64,000 bases of DNA from Pithys albifrons albifrons (taxonomy: Eukaryota > Chordata > Aves > Passeriformes > Thamnophilidae). Every line of letters begins with the position of its first letter. Within the stretch, counting starts at the first letter, position 1. The DNA lies in assembly GCF_047495875.1 (NCBI RefSeq), contig NC_092461.1, forward strand, positions 62,980,299 through 63,044,298. The letters run 5' to 3'. The translations under genes and the position numbers were made by a program. Shown here piece by piece: positions 12,131 to 26,374 of the stretch. Under the pieces are notes generated by a model that saw only the letters and a program-made list of their open reading frames with translations, was not told the DNA's origin and searched no databases.

Positions 12131-15100
12131 CTCACATCTCAACTTTTCTACCTTGTCTCTTAAGTAAACCGGTCTGAATACTTGTTTGTTAGTTCCAAAA
12201 CAAATCCTCTGAACTCTAAGCATCCTCATTCCCCTCTAGACAGCCTGTGTATTCAGTGTCTGTAAATTGCCTGCACTACATTTGGAGGTGTTCCACATCA
12301 CACCCGACCACAAATTCTTCCCCTGACTGAAATCAGAATTGAAAAAATGACGTATATCTCTTCATATGGCCAGTCCAAATGAAGTTGTTTATAGAAGAGA
12401 AGCTGTTTAAGCTGCTACCACTCTTGTCATTCTAGCAGATACATCAGTCATTTCAAGTAAATTTCCTGCTCCATTTTCAAGTAAAAGCAGAAAAAACAGC
12501 TAGTCCTTCCCACAACTTTTGCCCAGGACCAGGATAACAGTGATGAACATGATTTGGCCATGCCAAAATGGATAGAGTTACATTGTGGAGTAATTTCTCA
12601 AGGGCCTTTTAGCTTGAGTTAATTTTGGAGTGCAGTCAAAAAAGGCTCCTACAATTATTGGGTTAAATTTAAGGAAAGAAGATGTATATCCATGTTGTCA
12701 GCAATTTCATAGTATTTTTTTATTGTTGCCAGCTCTTGCAGGTGAGTTAACATCTTCCCATTGCCTGTTAGGTAAGTTGTCTATAAACAACTTTTTCATG
12801 AGTGGTACTATTCTGCAGAAGATCAATCCTTAGGTTGCTTTGCTGATCTCCTGTTCCTTCTTTCTGGTTTGGTGAGCGCTAATTTGTAACTTTTTGAGGG
12901 CCAGGTCTAAGAAAGCAGTGCTTCTGGGTGTCACTCAGTCCTTGGTGTCCCCACTGGTACTCAATCTGGTGTGAACAGCTGCAAAAGGACTTTTCGCTTA
13001 CTCTCTCCTTCCCCTCACAATCTTTTAAAATTTGAGTTACTTATGTAATTCAGAGTCTGAATACAGATTACTTTCTTTTGACATATATCAAAGTGATATA
13101 CTTAAGCTTTTGGAAAAGCTTTCATCAGTACTCTGTAACAGTAAAGTAGATGGCTGTGTATCACCCATGACATAGTATTATTTAAGAAAATTAATATCCT
13201 TCTTCTGTTACAATCTTCCAAAATGTTTATATCCTGCTTTTTTACTCTATTTTAAGCTCAGACCATGTTAGTTTAATTAGCATTTTCATTTGTTATGATC
13301 AAGAGTAATTCTACCCGGTATCTGATCTATCCCCACTAAAGGATGTAAATTCTGCACTGGCACAGCATTTGCTTTGCTGATATAGCAGGGCACTCTGTTT
13401 TTAGTTCTGAGATCACCTACCAGTATGATAAGAGCAAATTAAAAAAGGTTGAAAAGGTCATAATGCTTGCATACTTAATTCACTAACATTGGACTTGATA
13501 AAGTGCTGCACTGTGACTGAGTAAACAATAAAGATACATATTTTACTCAATATACAGTGGATCCACATATGAGTAATGGAGGCACTTATGCTGTCCAGAG
13601 TGTGAATAATGAGGGCACTTATCCCATCCACAGAGCAGCACTTCACCACTGTGCTCCCATCTGGGAATCCTGTGCCTCGAATCGGTACATACATCATGGG
13701 CCTGCCCTTGGCACCAGGCCAGCTCTTAATCATACAGGCACTTTGCATTGTTATTTGACAATATCACACCCTGTCAGCCAGGCCAGGGGTATGATGTACC
13801 GGTGCTTGAACAGCAGTAGAGCAGTGGGATGGCTCAGTGCTGAGCAAGTCAAGTCAGTCATGGGAAAGAATGGGGAGAAGGTGTTTGAAATATGAAAACA
13901 TATTTTCTGCTTTTGATTTGCCACAGTTATCTCATGAGATTTTTGGTCCCAAAAACATAAAATATGAAAGACAATACCTTGAAATCACAGTCTGTTATGT
14001 CCAGACTGCATAAAGCAGGCAGGTTTACTTGATTTACTTGCTCACTAGTGGTTTCATGCATTCAGCCCTGCAAAAGTTACATGACTCTAGCAGTGGACGT
14101 CTGAGATAAATGGCTACATATTTTGCTCTGCCCTCCACAGATCACCATGGATGTTCCATAGTCATTTTAAAGCTTTTCATGGCCTTCCAGATACAGTACG
14201 TCACTGGAGTTCTCCAGTGCCTAAAGAAGTTTGCATTTATTGCTTGAGATCGGAATCAAGCACCGTTTTTAACTCCTCTTTTCCTGATTCATTAACACCC
14301 ACCACAGTTGCATCATGAGACCAAAACTAGTTATTGAAACAAAGTATAAACCTATGAGCTGCTGAGTTTGCAGGATTTTTAGGTTTTTGTTTCTCTATAA
14401 ACTTTCAGCTGATGACCAAGAGTTCATATGGAAGTTTTGCAGCCTGTGTCTCTGAGTTCACTTTACAAATAATTTTTTAAATATGTCTTAACAAATATTG
14501 TATTATTATTATTGTTAAAAAGTCCTAGCAGAACTAATTTCTAAAAATACGTGTGATTCCTCTGAGAAAGTTCTGTGTCTGATTCCTGTTGTACTTGCCT
14601 TGGATCTCCACTCTCAAAAGAATTACTGTGCACTTACACTAAAAAAAAGAAAATAGCACAAGGACTTTCCAGCTCCACAGCAAGGCACTGTATAAGGAAA
14701 CAGCTATGTGAACAATGACAAATACAGAAGGAGGCTTTTTACCAGTTTCATTTGTGCACGTGAAACTGATATTTCAATTCTTTAGTCAAACTTCCTGCCA
14801 TGGTTAACAGTTTTGTATGCGTAATATTAATTCTAGGCAGTAAAACCAACTCATAAGATTCAGAACAAGATCGGATCTAAGGGAAATTCCAATACACAGA
14901 CCCTCATCTTCTATACTAATAGCTCTTCTACTAATTTTTGTGGTAGACTGAAACAGAGAAATGAGATGAAACAGTTAACAGACTCGATACAGACCTTCAC
15001 TTTTTCCCCTGTCAAACAGCTATGATTTCATTGTGGATTAAAAAATCTCATTTTATATCTGTTAAAAAAGTTACCTGATACAAAAAGGTAGCATCTTACT

Positions 15101-16284
15101 CTTGCATATGTGTCTTGAAATTAAAGTCCACAAAGTTATGTTATGTATTCTTCAAGCACTTTTAGAAGTCTATATGTTGCCATAGAATTTGTCTCCAAAA
15201 TGGAGAACTGAAACAAGCAGTAGGTGTCCAAGATAGGTATCTAACCTGCTGGAATACCCTGCACATTAGGTACCTCTGTCCTTACCACTGAGAATAAAAG
15301 AGACCAGATGGCTATCTTGGAAAAAACAGATCGGTTCTAAATTGCTCTTGTCAAAGTGTTGATTCCATCCTTGGAGTGAAAATGCACCGTGAAAATGCCT
15401 ATTGATTTCAGTTCTGCTAAGACTTCATCTCACTTACTGTCTTAAACACAAGAAAAGGTAAATTCTAATCAAGAATAATAAGAGCAAATGATTTGTAAAA
15501 GGATTTATGTGCTGCAGCCTTTTAGCACTGGAGAGGTGGCAGGAAAGCCATCACAACAATTTTTATTTTTCCTTCAGCTGGTTGTCTCATCAATTAGGTT
15601 TTTAGGGACATTCTCAAAGGCTGGTTTGTTGGATTCACCTGCCAAACCTCACCCAGACTTATTCAGACTGTGGCTTTATACAAACAGACTCCCACAACTA
15701 CCCATCTGTGCATCCTAATAACAAAATGCTTTTTCTTCCCTTATCTGGCAAAGACTCTCTCTTCATCCTGTTTCTTTGAATGCTGAGTCCGCAAAGGGAT
15801 CTAAGCCCAGAAGCTGCTGACCATGACTTGGAAGCCTTTACTAAGATCCAATGCCTGAATATGTGGCAGGAATTTTAGTGGTGTTTACTTAGGCAAATAA
15901 GGTATTTTATATCTTGTTCAGGCATAAATAATTATATAGCTGTTCAAATACAAGCAAAGTGACATTTGCAATGAATGTGGATGTGCGTTCAATATTTATA
16001 GTTTTTGGGCGCTAAAATGGAAACTCCACTGAAAAAAACATTATCCTAAGGGATACAGTTTTCATCCTGAATGGACAACATTCCCTTCAGAAAGCTAAAT
16101 TACTGTTTCTAGAGTCTCATTTTCTTGTTTTTCCCTGTCATATGTTGTGGCTGAAAAAAGGTATAGCTATAAGTACTTAAAGGCTACAATAGTATTTGGG
16201 TTGTATTAGTCAAGTAATGTATCAATGACTACAGACTGGGGTTTAAAGCATGATGGAAAAGAATGAACTTCTTCTGGCACTATT
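12131..16284. other. gene-free AT-rich stretch
   Basis: No gene was recognised. At 13567-13640 there is an imperfect 33-bp direct repeat: two units share 'ggcacttat', starting near 13581 and 13614. The surrounding open frames (13557-13895 plus, 13458-13748 minus) resemble no known protein. The rest is AT-rich with no identifiable repeat family. Confidence 0.45.
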
Positions 16285-16945
16285 TCCCGGTCAAGGATAC
16301 ATGCAAAATCCTGCATGGGAGTTGAAATAAGAGCAAGTAACAGCAAATACTTGGCATTGGTGGGAGAGAAAGAAGACAAGGAACTAGGGGTTGTGGGGAA
16401 CAAGACCCAGAAACATACCTCTGCAGGGAGGAAGGACAGATCACTTACTGGGCTACATTGGCAAGAGCACAGTCTTGCTAGCAGGTCAAAAGAAACATTT
16501 GCTGTCCTATATTCAGCACTTGTGACACCACATTTGAAGTAATTCCTCCAGCCTTGGACTTTGTAGTATAGGAAATACAGAGACATGGAGAACCTGGAGC
16601 AAAGCCAGTGGAAGGCCACCAAAAGGATGCAGGGGCTGGAGCACATGGTGCTTGTAAAGCAACTGACACTGTGGGGGCTTTCAGTCTGAAGAGCAGGAGG
16701 CTGCAGTTAGAAATCTGGTTGTTGCCCTCAACTGCCTGTCACGTGGTTACAGAGAAGATGGCACTGGAGACACACAGTCTACAAGAGGCAAGAGACATAA
16801 GCTGCAGCAAGGGAAAAGCAGCAGGTTGCCTAAGAAAGGCTGTTGAATCTGCATCCTTGGAGATTTTTAAAACTTTCCTGAACAAGTCCTGAACAACTTT
16901 GCCTGACTGTGAAGCTGTGATCTCCAGAGGTCCCAAAATTATTCT
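16285..16945 (+). mobile_element. CR1 LINE, 3' portion
   Basis: CR1 ORF2 is readable on the plus strand. 'atgcaaaatcctgcatggg' near 16300 matches the CR1 'gcaaggtcctgcac' stretch. The frame at 16315-16542 ends in SLASRSKETFAVLYSALVTP, close to the CR1 RT C-terminal motif with 'SR.REVI.PLYSALVRPHLEYC'. Further on come 'aaggccaccaaaaggatgca' and 'gggctggagcacatgg', and near the end 'gcatccttggagatttttaa'. The final 'gatctccagaggtccc' marks the start of the 3' UTR, and the terminal repeat is lost or cut off. Frames are broken by stops and indels. The long minus-strand frame at 16206-16646 is only its antisense. Confidence 0.9.
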
Positions 16946-16980
16946 GCTTTTGTCACTCTTCTCTCATACTTGTCCCTAAA

Positions 16981-17060
16981 AAGAACCCCAGAAAACCAAC
17001 CAACCAACCACCAAAAAACAACACACACAAAAAAATATGCCCAAACAAAACCCAAAACAT
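16981..17060. repeat. A/C-rich low-complexity tract
   Basis: An imperfect (AACC)n tract lies near 16996-17012, followed by CA- and A-rich runs. It begins just after the CR1 copy and is probably a simple repeat rather than part of it. Confidence 0.8.
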
Positions 17061-19009
17061 CCAGAAACTTTCACTCATCAGCTCTCTACTCTCATCTTCC
17101 AGAGGAAAATACCTTGTTTCAGGCACATGAAAACAGGCTTAATCACAATCCTTCCATTAGGTACAGACAAGCTAATATTTTTAGGGCAGAAAAGATAAAG
17201 CAGAAGCTAGGTGACACGGTGATACTGCCATTTCCTGAAATAATTGAAAACTTACAATGAAAGAGATTTATTCTTAAAAATAGTAATCAAAATACTTTGT
17301 GATACTAGGCCAGTCAGGCAAACATTTGATGAAAAATGAGTTGTATTAGAAACTTTGTCTAAATTCTTGTCAGCTCAGTACCCGAGCTCCCAGCGTTTTC
17401 CAGTCTGTAACAGGAGTGCTCCTTATGCCACAGGAGTCCCAGTGGATGGGCAGACCTGGGAACTGTGTTCCAAGCCCTGCAGCTGACCATTGCTGAATGT
17501 CCTCCTAGGCCACCTTTCACCCAAGAATGTTGTGGGAAACACAGCTAAATCAATAGCCCAAACATTGCTTCAGCATCACAGAGCAAAATGTTCTCACTGG
17601 AAATAGAAAATACACCCTTATGCATCCTGTCCAAACAATCGTTCCAACAGATTTCTTCATTAAAGGAAATTTCAGCTTTGTATCAGCTGTCTTTGTATGC
17701 AGATATGCGTTTACATGGATTTACTGTCTGACTTTCAGCTTCTCAGCAGACAGCTGTGGGTGAGAAGACTGTGAATTACACTGCACATCAAAACAGATGA
17801 ATATTTTTTCAGACCTTTTACTTGTGAAATTTTCCCTTTTTTTTTTTTTTTGTGGAAAACTTTTAAGTTTTGTATGAAACCTTTTAAGTGACATGATAAG
17901 CACCAGGATTGGTTTGCACATTGGCAACTGCGAGGAAAAGGAAGGGAAAGAAAAAAAAAGTACAGATTAGGCTTAACTTTCCCAGGATTCAAAGCTGCAA
18001 ATATATTGGGCACAAAAAGAAGTGTCTTTATCTAGGATGGGAAGTGAAACTCGACATTCCTTCAGTCCGTTTAACCTTACTTGTCAATAGCATTGCTTTC
18101 ACGTTAAACTTCTCTGTTATTGAAAGATTACCTTTCAGACTGAGAGTGTCCACAAGTAAATGAAAAATGTCTTCCTTTGCTTTGTTAAGTCATTCCTTTG
18201 TCTTCATGGACTACAGCCAAGGACGGTTTGTGATAGAGATGATTAATGCAGAAATCAAGTCAAATGTGAAAAGCCCTGGGAACAGTTACTTTATTTTTCA
18301 GCTTTTACTTTCAGTTGCTTCAGAACAGGCATACACATATTTCCTTCCATGGGAACCAAAGTCCATAAATTGTTATAGTGAATTCCTTATTCCTGGGAAG
18401 CTTAGATGGGAAACCTCACATAGTATCATCTGCTTCATTACTCAGAGCTTTCAGATGACTGTGATTATAATGCATCAAAAAGCCCAGCTATGGTCTTTTT
18501 CTTTCCTTGAATATCATTCAGTTTAAAATGGATGACCACCATTTTGGTAAGAATTTCTATTTCACTATACTAGAATAATGTTTTTACTCCCCATTGTATC
18601 CTTTGGAGAATGCTCTATTACCTTGATCTTGCAGCTTCTTACACTGAAAGCAATAAGTGTTGCAGTCATTCGTTATTAAAGATGATAAAAGCTTTATTCT
18701 CCTCATGACAAATTAAAAGAAAAAAAAAAAGGAAAGTTGTCCTTGTTCATGACTTTGTCTGTGTTTCTTTAGCTTCATGGTTCCAAGGAGAATAAATCTC
18801 TGGAATCTCAGTCCTTAGGTGAAAGCACTGTTTATATATCAGCTAAACCACACAAAAATTAGAAGATCATTCCTCTGTTGTCTATCACTCCTAGCTACAG
18901 AAAGGTTCTGGAAGCAGACTAGAAGAACCAAGTTTCAGGAATTAAAGAGTTTGATTTCCTTTTTCTGATCCCACAATGAAATCCAAATCTTTAAGCCAAG
19001 AACTGTATC

Positions 19010-19063
19010 TTTTTGGGGGTTTTTTGTTGTTTTTTTTTTGTTTGTTTGTTTGCGGGTTTTTTG
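19010..19063. repeat. T/G-rich low-complexity tract
   Basis: This is a run of T blocks with G interruptions, including gtttgtttgtttg near 19040. It is a simple repeat with no evidence of a retroposon body next to it. Confidence 0.8.
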
Positions 19064-21160
19064 GCAATGAATATTCATTAACTCTACTAGCAAATCAGCA
19101 TTTTCTTTCTAACTGTCCAATCCATTGCATGTTATGCTCTTTACAGACATGACATTTCCTGCTATTTGAGTAGTTCAGTCTTTTGAGAGTGAACTGGTGA
19201 ATCTGAACTACTGAAAGGAAACTGATGCAGGGGTAATTTAAGGTACACTGCAAACTTCTACTCCTCCTTCTTACCACAAAAATTCCACTTGACACTATGT
19301 TAATCTTTGACTTCTCTATTGGGAAGAAAGTAATACTTGTTTCTTAGGTTGTAACAGCAACGTTAAAAGGAGTGGTTCAATGTGCTTTATTAGGAAACTC
19401 AGAGTAAGATTTAACCTGGCTAACTGAGTAGGTTTGTTCAGACACATTAATCTGGTACTTAACAACTGCATTAAATACTAAACCAAGGAAAAATCACACA
19501 CACAGAGAGCTCAGTATCCATTGCATATTTTCTTATAAGAAACACATGTCATTAAATAGAAAGGCTGACTCTCATCCACAGTTTTAAATGTACAGTACTG
19601 TAGTGTTCCTGCCTGCAAGTTTGACAGCACCACAGAAGAACTCTAAGAAATGGGATTTATGTCTGGCTGGCTCCTTGAGTCTGTCACTTATAGTCTTGAG
19701 TCAGTCACTTATAAGGACTGCAGTGCTCATGCCTCTTCAGGAAATAATGGGTAAGAAAACAATCACAGTAGAGCTCAGAGAAAAAAGTAAACTATGTCCT
19801 TCCTAAGGATACCCCTAAATGTGAATAATTGCAGCCCAAACATTTATTCATAAAAAAGCTCATCTACTACTGATAAAATATTGATGCACTGTCTGTCATG
19901 CCCTTGCTGTTATAGAAAGGAAAGAATTTGTTGCCACAAATTTTCTCAGAGCCGCATAGAAGAAATTTAAACATACCTGCAGATTTCCTCTCAGTGCTGT
20001 TGTTTTGGCAAATACTTTATTATGCTAAAACTCCAGTATGTATCTCACAAGATTTTACATTACTATCTAAGTTCTTTCATTCTGTTTCCTAAACATGAAG
20101 TAATACACTGCATGAAACAACTTGCTTTGAATTCTTCCTGAATATTATCCTTCCAGAAATTATGATGTTGATGGAACATCATAAGCAAAAAATGGAAGAT
20201 AACTTGCAAATAATACTTTTTTCAAACATGGCTAAAACCTCAGATTCCACGTGATTCATGTTTGCAACACACCTCTTCAGCTATTTGGTTTGCACAAATA
20301 TTTTAACAAATCAGTTCACTGGAAGGAATATTTCATCAACATGGCTTTCAAGAAAGTTTAAAAAACTTTAGAAGGAACCAACTGAAACCGGAAACATTGA
20401 CTGTTTCATTACGGTCTCAGTTAAAAGCACCAAGCATTTACCCTTTTTGATGAGAGGGAAATAGTCTATGCTGCAGGGTCAGTACACTTTGAATCCTCAG
20501 ATTTCAACACAGTTTCTTGATAGGTAGGCTACACAGCAGATGAGTAACTATGTGCAACTATCTGGAGCCACAAATGAAAAACTAAGAGTACTTTATGTGT
20601 TCAAAAATAAAATGTGAGCAGGACAGGAACAAATTCTGCATTTCAAGTAACCCTTTTCCCAGTGATGAACATGCTACAATAATAAAAGACTGTCAAACTT
20701 TCTGAAGACAACAATTTTCTCTGCATAATCATGGTTCTAGTTTCTGACACAAGGTCAGAATTGTTCCATTAGAAATCTGTGCCAAACTAATATGCTGATT
20801 TTGCATATTAAACAGCATTAAAAACAGCTGAAGCTTTAGTGTAGGAGTTATCTCTCTGTGTGCAAAATCTACACTAAATTAATACTAAATCATTTTCAAT
20901 GAACAGATATCAGATAACCATTGCCTTGATTAACTTCTACTGTAGCTGGGTACCATGTAGTGCCAATAAAGTTATTACAATTGGATAGCTTAATCTTTTC
21001 ATGGTACATTATCCCCTTGATTACTCTAAATCATGTTTTGATTTAATGCTACTGGTGATCAGAAAGACTAAAAATTAAAGAATGCCATATGTTGCCAGAG
21101 TTGAGAAAGACTTTAGGACTTTTGTGAACAAAATAAAGCTTTGTAGTTTTAATCCATCCT

Positions 21161-21208
21161 AAAAAAACCCAAACCAAACCAAACAAAAAAAACCCCAAAA
21201 CAAACAAA
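21161..21208. repeat. (AAACC)n-like tract
   Basis: Imperfect AAACC/AAAC units, for example cccaaaccaaaccaaac, run through this stretch. It is a simple repeat. Confidence 0.85.
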
Positions 21209-24200
21209 TCCAGGAGAAATAAATCTTTTCCATTGCCCCTTGGAAAGGCACCTAAGTACAAACATTTTCTTTGAGGATTATTAATTTTTCAGAAGAAATA
21301 TCACTTTTATTTCCATGTGCTTTCATATTTCCAATGGAATCACTTTCAAGAAAAAAAAGGCAGGTTGTAGAGGCAAAATGCAAGTGAAACTTCGCCGTAG
21401 TTTTGTACCTCATCTATGAAAATCTCCTGTCACTACTAAGGAAAGGTAGAGTAGAGGAGGCTTGATGTTTGAGTCCTTTAGCTTCAGGAAAACTGTGGGT
21501 TTGCTTTTATTTTGCTTTATTTTCTTAATAAACTGTCTTCATTAAGTGAATACTTCTGCTCCTGTTCTGCCTCCCAACATTTTTTATGGCATTGCAACCT
21601 ACGAGAGGGAAACAAAAACCAGCAATTCTTTCTCCAAGTGGTTTAAAATTCCTCCTTCTGTCAAAAGTTTTATTTTTTAAAAAAAAGGTTGGGAAAATTA
21701 ATTGTAATTACTATTAATTTGATTTAAGATTCTGTAGAGCCCTTTCTGCCTTGACAATCTTGTACTTTCCTACTGTGAAAAGCCACCATTACTCTACAAT
21801 ACAGGACAAAGCCTTACTTCCAGCTCTTTGGAGGAATAACTGAGGGAAGAAAATACACAACAGATGATCAATAGAAGATCATTCTTGTTGGAGACTTTTG
21901 AAAAACCCAGTTCATTTAAAGTTCATTTAAATGCTTAATTGCAGAGTTAGGAGAAACATTTTTAGACTTGCCAGCCTGAAAGAGCATGCATTTATACATG
22001 CAAATTAAATGTTTGTTTTCAAATAGATACATGGTTGATAGGAAGATGCATTAAGTTTGCATTACAGGGCAATTTAATTTGTAAAATTTATGCCATGTTA
22101 GATGGAGCATATGACCTAACTTTCAGTGATCCAGAGGGAAGGTTATTCCTACTCATTATATGTGTTTTTTTACCTTCTAAAGCTTTATAGAGTTACAGAT
22201 TTTTACCTTTTCCTTTCTTGCATGACAGAAGACTATAAATTCATGCAGGCTACTTCTGTATTTAAGAAGTTTTATATTAAATATTTAACTGAGTACTAGT
22301 TACCAAGCAGTAAGAAACACATAAAAACCCTACAGATTTTAATGTGTGCCAAATGTGGCATATGGTATGCAATTAAATAAAATAGTTGCTTAACATTTAC
22401 AGTTTTAAGGACACTTAAAATTTTATTACTCTGCAGATATTTTTTTTACCTGGTGGGGGTGGGCGGAGCATTCAGTCAAATCAAACTTTCAACTAACCAT
22501 GTACTTCACTAGAAAGTTTCTTGTTCCCTTTGAACTGCACTGGAAAAAAATCAGGTGATACCTACTTTTATGATCTAATCTTTCAGATATTGAAATTATG
22601 GGAGGAACAGAGAAACAAGGGACAATATGCTTTATTTAAGAGACTGGATGGAGAAGGTGAATTTCGAGTCTCACTGTCCATGGCTACGCTAGTTTGTGCT
22701 GCTGGTTGCCAGAAGGGTCCTTAGCATGACTTTGTCCTGGTCCAGGTAATCTTCTATCACACTGCTCCTGTGCAGGGCTCGGGAGGGGGCATGGAGATAG
22801 TACCAGTAGGCAACTACAATGCAGTGATGCAGAGAAGAGTCCCAAGCATTTTTTATTTACTAGTACAGTCAAAGCTATTGAAGGCAGTGATTAAATTCTC
22901 ACTAAATTCAGGGTAGCCAGGATTTTACCCAGAATGCTTTGTTACCAAGGAGCAAATCTATGCAATACAGCTCACTGGTCTTCATAAATTAACACCTCTT
23001 TGGCTCCTCTGTGTAAACTACAGTTTCATTGCACCTACTTCCTTCCAGGTCACTTTAGAAATTGCTGCTTTATTTACTGTCTCAGAACTCATGAAGCCTC
23101 AATGAAAAAAATTCACTGTTTTAAACCCTAAAAAAGCATAGTGAGTTGCTGTTTGGGTTTAAGTTTTGTTTTGCTTCACTTTGTTTTTAAAGGAAAAAGA
23201 TTCTTAGAATAAAATATTCTTACAATAGAATTATTTTTAGTGACATATCAGGAATCATATTTTGAAATACTTGTCAGCATTTTGAAATGTGCTATTGAAA
23301 CCTATTAAGCTGTCAAAAGTATAATAAATATGTTAACAAGTACCGTGATCTTCCCCTAAATCACTATTTCCAAGTAATAGATTTCAAAGTCAGCAGAGGG
23401 AAGAAAAACAACTGTTTGCAAACGTTTTGCTCTGACATTTTGCCCTCTTTGCCTCCACAGTGCACTGCCTCTCACTGCTTTTAGAGGCATTTAAATGCTT
23501 TATAGGCAGTATGATCTGACCAAGGAAGTGGGACACAAAAGCAAGTGGGAATGGGAAGAATGGAGAAAATATATCCAAGGTAGCACTTCTGGTTTTCCAG
23601 CAATTTCAACCAAGAGTCAACATTTTCTATAGGAAGCAGTGTGGTTCACAACAGAGTAATTCAATCAAAACCCAGGGAGCTCTTAATAGTTTTAACTGAA
23701 GATTTTCAGTAAACCCTGACATTAAGTTAAATGATACCAGGAAGGATGAACTAGTATCAAGATTAAAGCTTTTGTCTTCAAACATCTAGAGGTATTTGTT
23801 GCTGGAAGGGACACAGAAATTACGGAGAGAATCACAAACAAATATTTGTTTAAAGAACTCTAAGGTTTAGTTTTGCTAGGAGTGAAATCACTTGTCAGAG
23901 ACATTAAGATAGAATACGAGGTCATACTTATATATGATATTTGTATTGATCAAATGACCCATCTTCCATTTGCTCATGCATTCCCAACAAAAAAGAACAG
24001 CCGACATCTGGAACAGTTTTCAAACCATTTGATATAACCATTTTCTAAAGAAAACTGGCTGAATAAAATAATTATTCAATCAATTGAAATTGGAGTTTAT
24101 TAGTAACATCTGATCCTTGTATTTATGGCTTAGCTGAGAGCAGTTCTGTGATCCTTGCTACCTAATGATTTTCAATGGATGAGACGAACACAAAACATGT

Positions 24201-26228
24201 ATTATTTGTAAACACCATGACCTTTGCTGTTTTGAATACATGAATAGTTTTCCTGCCAACAGGCCTACTAAAGATTAGATAAGTTACTAACTTGTTTTTT
24301 TTTTTCCTGTATCCCTCCAGGAATTATTATAGGGAGTAAGCACTCTTGGCAATTATGGCAGTGCCTAGACTGAGGGGGTCATGGCATGAGCAAAGGCTTA
24401 GCTGGGACAAGACAAAGACAAGCTGGGACACTTGTAACCAGAACCTCTGGGGTTTATTTTCTCAGAAACCCTGGAGTAAGTTGGTGTGCAACATAGCCTC
24501 TCTGAGCACTCGGGAGCCTGGAAGACCCTCCTCATCCAGGGGGCTGCTGTTAAACAAGGGCACGAAATATGAAGTAATTCAGATGCTGGAGAGACAGGAA
24601 GCTGGTAAGAAACAAAAGGGAAGAAGTATATGTTAGTCAGGAAACGGTGTGCCATTTAGAAGGAATTTTTGTCATTTACTACTCCTACTGTCTAAAGCAC
24701 TTCATGCAATTTATTTCAAAGGATAGAAAAATAACAATCCTGAACTACTTTGTGTGAAGACTCTTCATATTATTGCTTGAGATTTCCGCACATGGACCTC
24801 CCAAAGATACATGGAAATTTCAGGCGCTACCAGTTCTTTCTTCTAGCCAACCTATTCATCACATACTCAGCCAAGTACATCAGGGTAATTTGGGGTCTTG
24901 GCTACATAAAAGATAATGGGGTTGGATGTTTCATAAAAATGAGTCATTTTTTCCCCCAACTGACTATGTGACTGTCTCAGAAACCCCTGATCATGGTCAG
25001 TTAACTCTGCAAAGTAGCTCGAGTGCTTGAATGCCTATTTACCTTTCAAACACTGGGCCAATATCATGAAACCAGATGGAAATTCTTTGAAAATTGAGTA
25101 CAGGATGGAGTTACTCCAAAGCCAGTCTCCAATGAGATAGGAGTTTAAGAAAAAAGAGAACCAAGTGAATTACATGTTCCCTAATTTGGCATGCCTCACA
25201 AAATTAATTCAATATTTCATCTCATCATCATAAACATATTCTTTATATTTTCTAACTTTTATAAATTTGAAACAAGCAACTAGCTTGTCAACCCACTGGT
25301 AAAATACCCCAAATTTCTACATTGTCTACTGCTTCATACATAAAGTTAGTTCTTCACATTTACTCCATAATCAACACATAGAAACATACAATGTTCTCCT
25401 TGGAAAAAATAAGTATCAATACATGATAATGTTAGTATATCCTTTTCTCACTTTATAACGTTCTATATATTTTGATCAACCTGTATTTCTCAAAACTTTT
25501 TAGTGAAGTAATGTTTAACTAGTATAATTTGCTAAATAAGCAATTTACTAACATTATGTAATTATGTATGCACACATTGTTTCTTTTTATACTTCTTACA
25601 GCATTTTTATGGTATTAAGATTGTAGAAAAGTATCAGCTGTGGCATTAGGTAAATCTGTTTTCTGGTTTTCATTTAGGCTGCTGTATTCTATTCTGTGTT
25701 TCTAATATAAAAAAAAGATAGCTTAAATATGAGATATGTATTTGTTGATGTCTGTATATAAAATCTAGTGCTAAATGAAATCACTAGTTTAATAGCTATT
25801 CTAGTAGATGCATTATCAGGCAAAACCCCTCAAACTTGCCTATTACTAATAGGCATATCTGTCTCCATGGTCTATCAGAACACATGAGCAAGTCCTTGTT
25901 TTTATGCACTGAAGACAATAAAACAAGAAGTAAGCCTAAAATATATCTCATTGAAGTACTAAGATCCTTCTACCCGAAGAGGTGTGCAATAGGCATTATG
26001 GACTATATATATGGAGATTATCTTCATATACAGGCATGATTCTCACATGACTGCTGTATGTAGGAAAGATAAGAGGCATCATAACCAAGACAAGTGGATG
26101 AAGAGAAAAGAGACATGTCACTAAGCAATATATTAAATCAGTGCTGCCATTCTGTAGGCCAATTCAGAGCTGAACTATGGGTATTCCAAACTGTCTTTTA
26201 CAAGAGCTAACACAGGCCTTTAGCCTAC

Positions 26229-26374
26229 CTGTTCTGCAGCTGGTCTTTGTGAATACATTCCTCCATATTCATTAAAGTAATACATTTCCCGGATCATCTT
26301 GCAATGTTGTTGGATCATTGGTTCTAGCCACTGGAGTGCATTTGTGGCCATCTCCAATGGACTTCCCTTTGCTT
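26229..26374 (-). other. candidate coding exon, 146 nt, gene unknown
   Basis: On the minus strand a CAG-ending acceptor (ttacatacttacttcag) opens a 146-nt segment that starts with 2 nt of a split codon, stays open for 48 codons and ends on a codon boundary at CAG|GTAGGC. The peptide contains MATNALQWLEPMIQQHC followed by KMIREMYYFNEYGG and SQRPAAEQ. Codon use looks like a real gene (mixed third positions, one CGG) against an AT-rich background. I do not recognise the protein, and no predicted membrane segment or motif is obvious. No neighbouring exon could be joined to it with certainty. It is the best coding candidate in the window but remains unproven. Confidence 0.33.

Larger units (their letters stand above)
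17061..26228. other. gene-free AT-rich stretch
   Basis: No gene was recognised over about 9 kb. Simple repeats: T15 at 17837-17851, A11 at 18720-18730, a T/G-rich run at 19010-19063, an (AAACC)-type run at 21161-21208, and an 11-bp tandem duplication of agttcatttaa at 21909-21930. Slightly more GC-rich patches at 22660-22800 and 24340-24600 hold open frames (22521-22724, 24346-24636 plus) that match no family I know. The second could be an old LTR or exon remnant, but nothing proves it. Confidence 0.45.

Noticed and set aside
16206..16646. 146-codon minus-strand open frame, the longest in the window
   Set aside because: It is mostly antisense to the plus-strand CR1 copy, whose coding sense is clearly on the other strand.
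24346..24636. 96-codon plus-strand frame in a GC-richer patch
   Set aside because: No family features, no matching splice logic, and no LTR ends could be found. Left as unexplained sequence.
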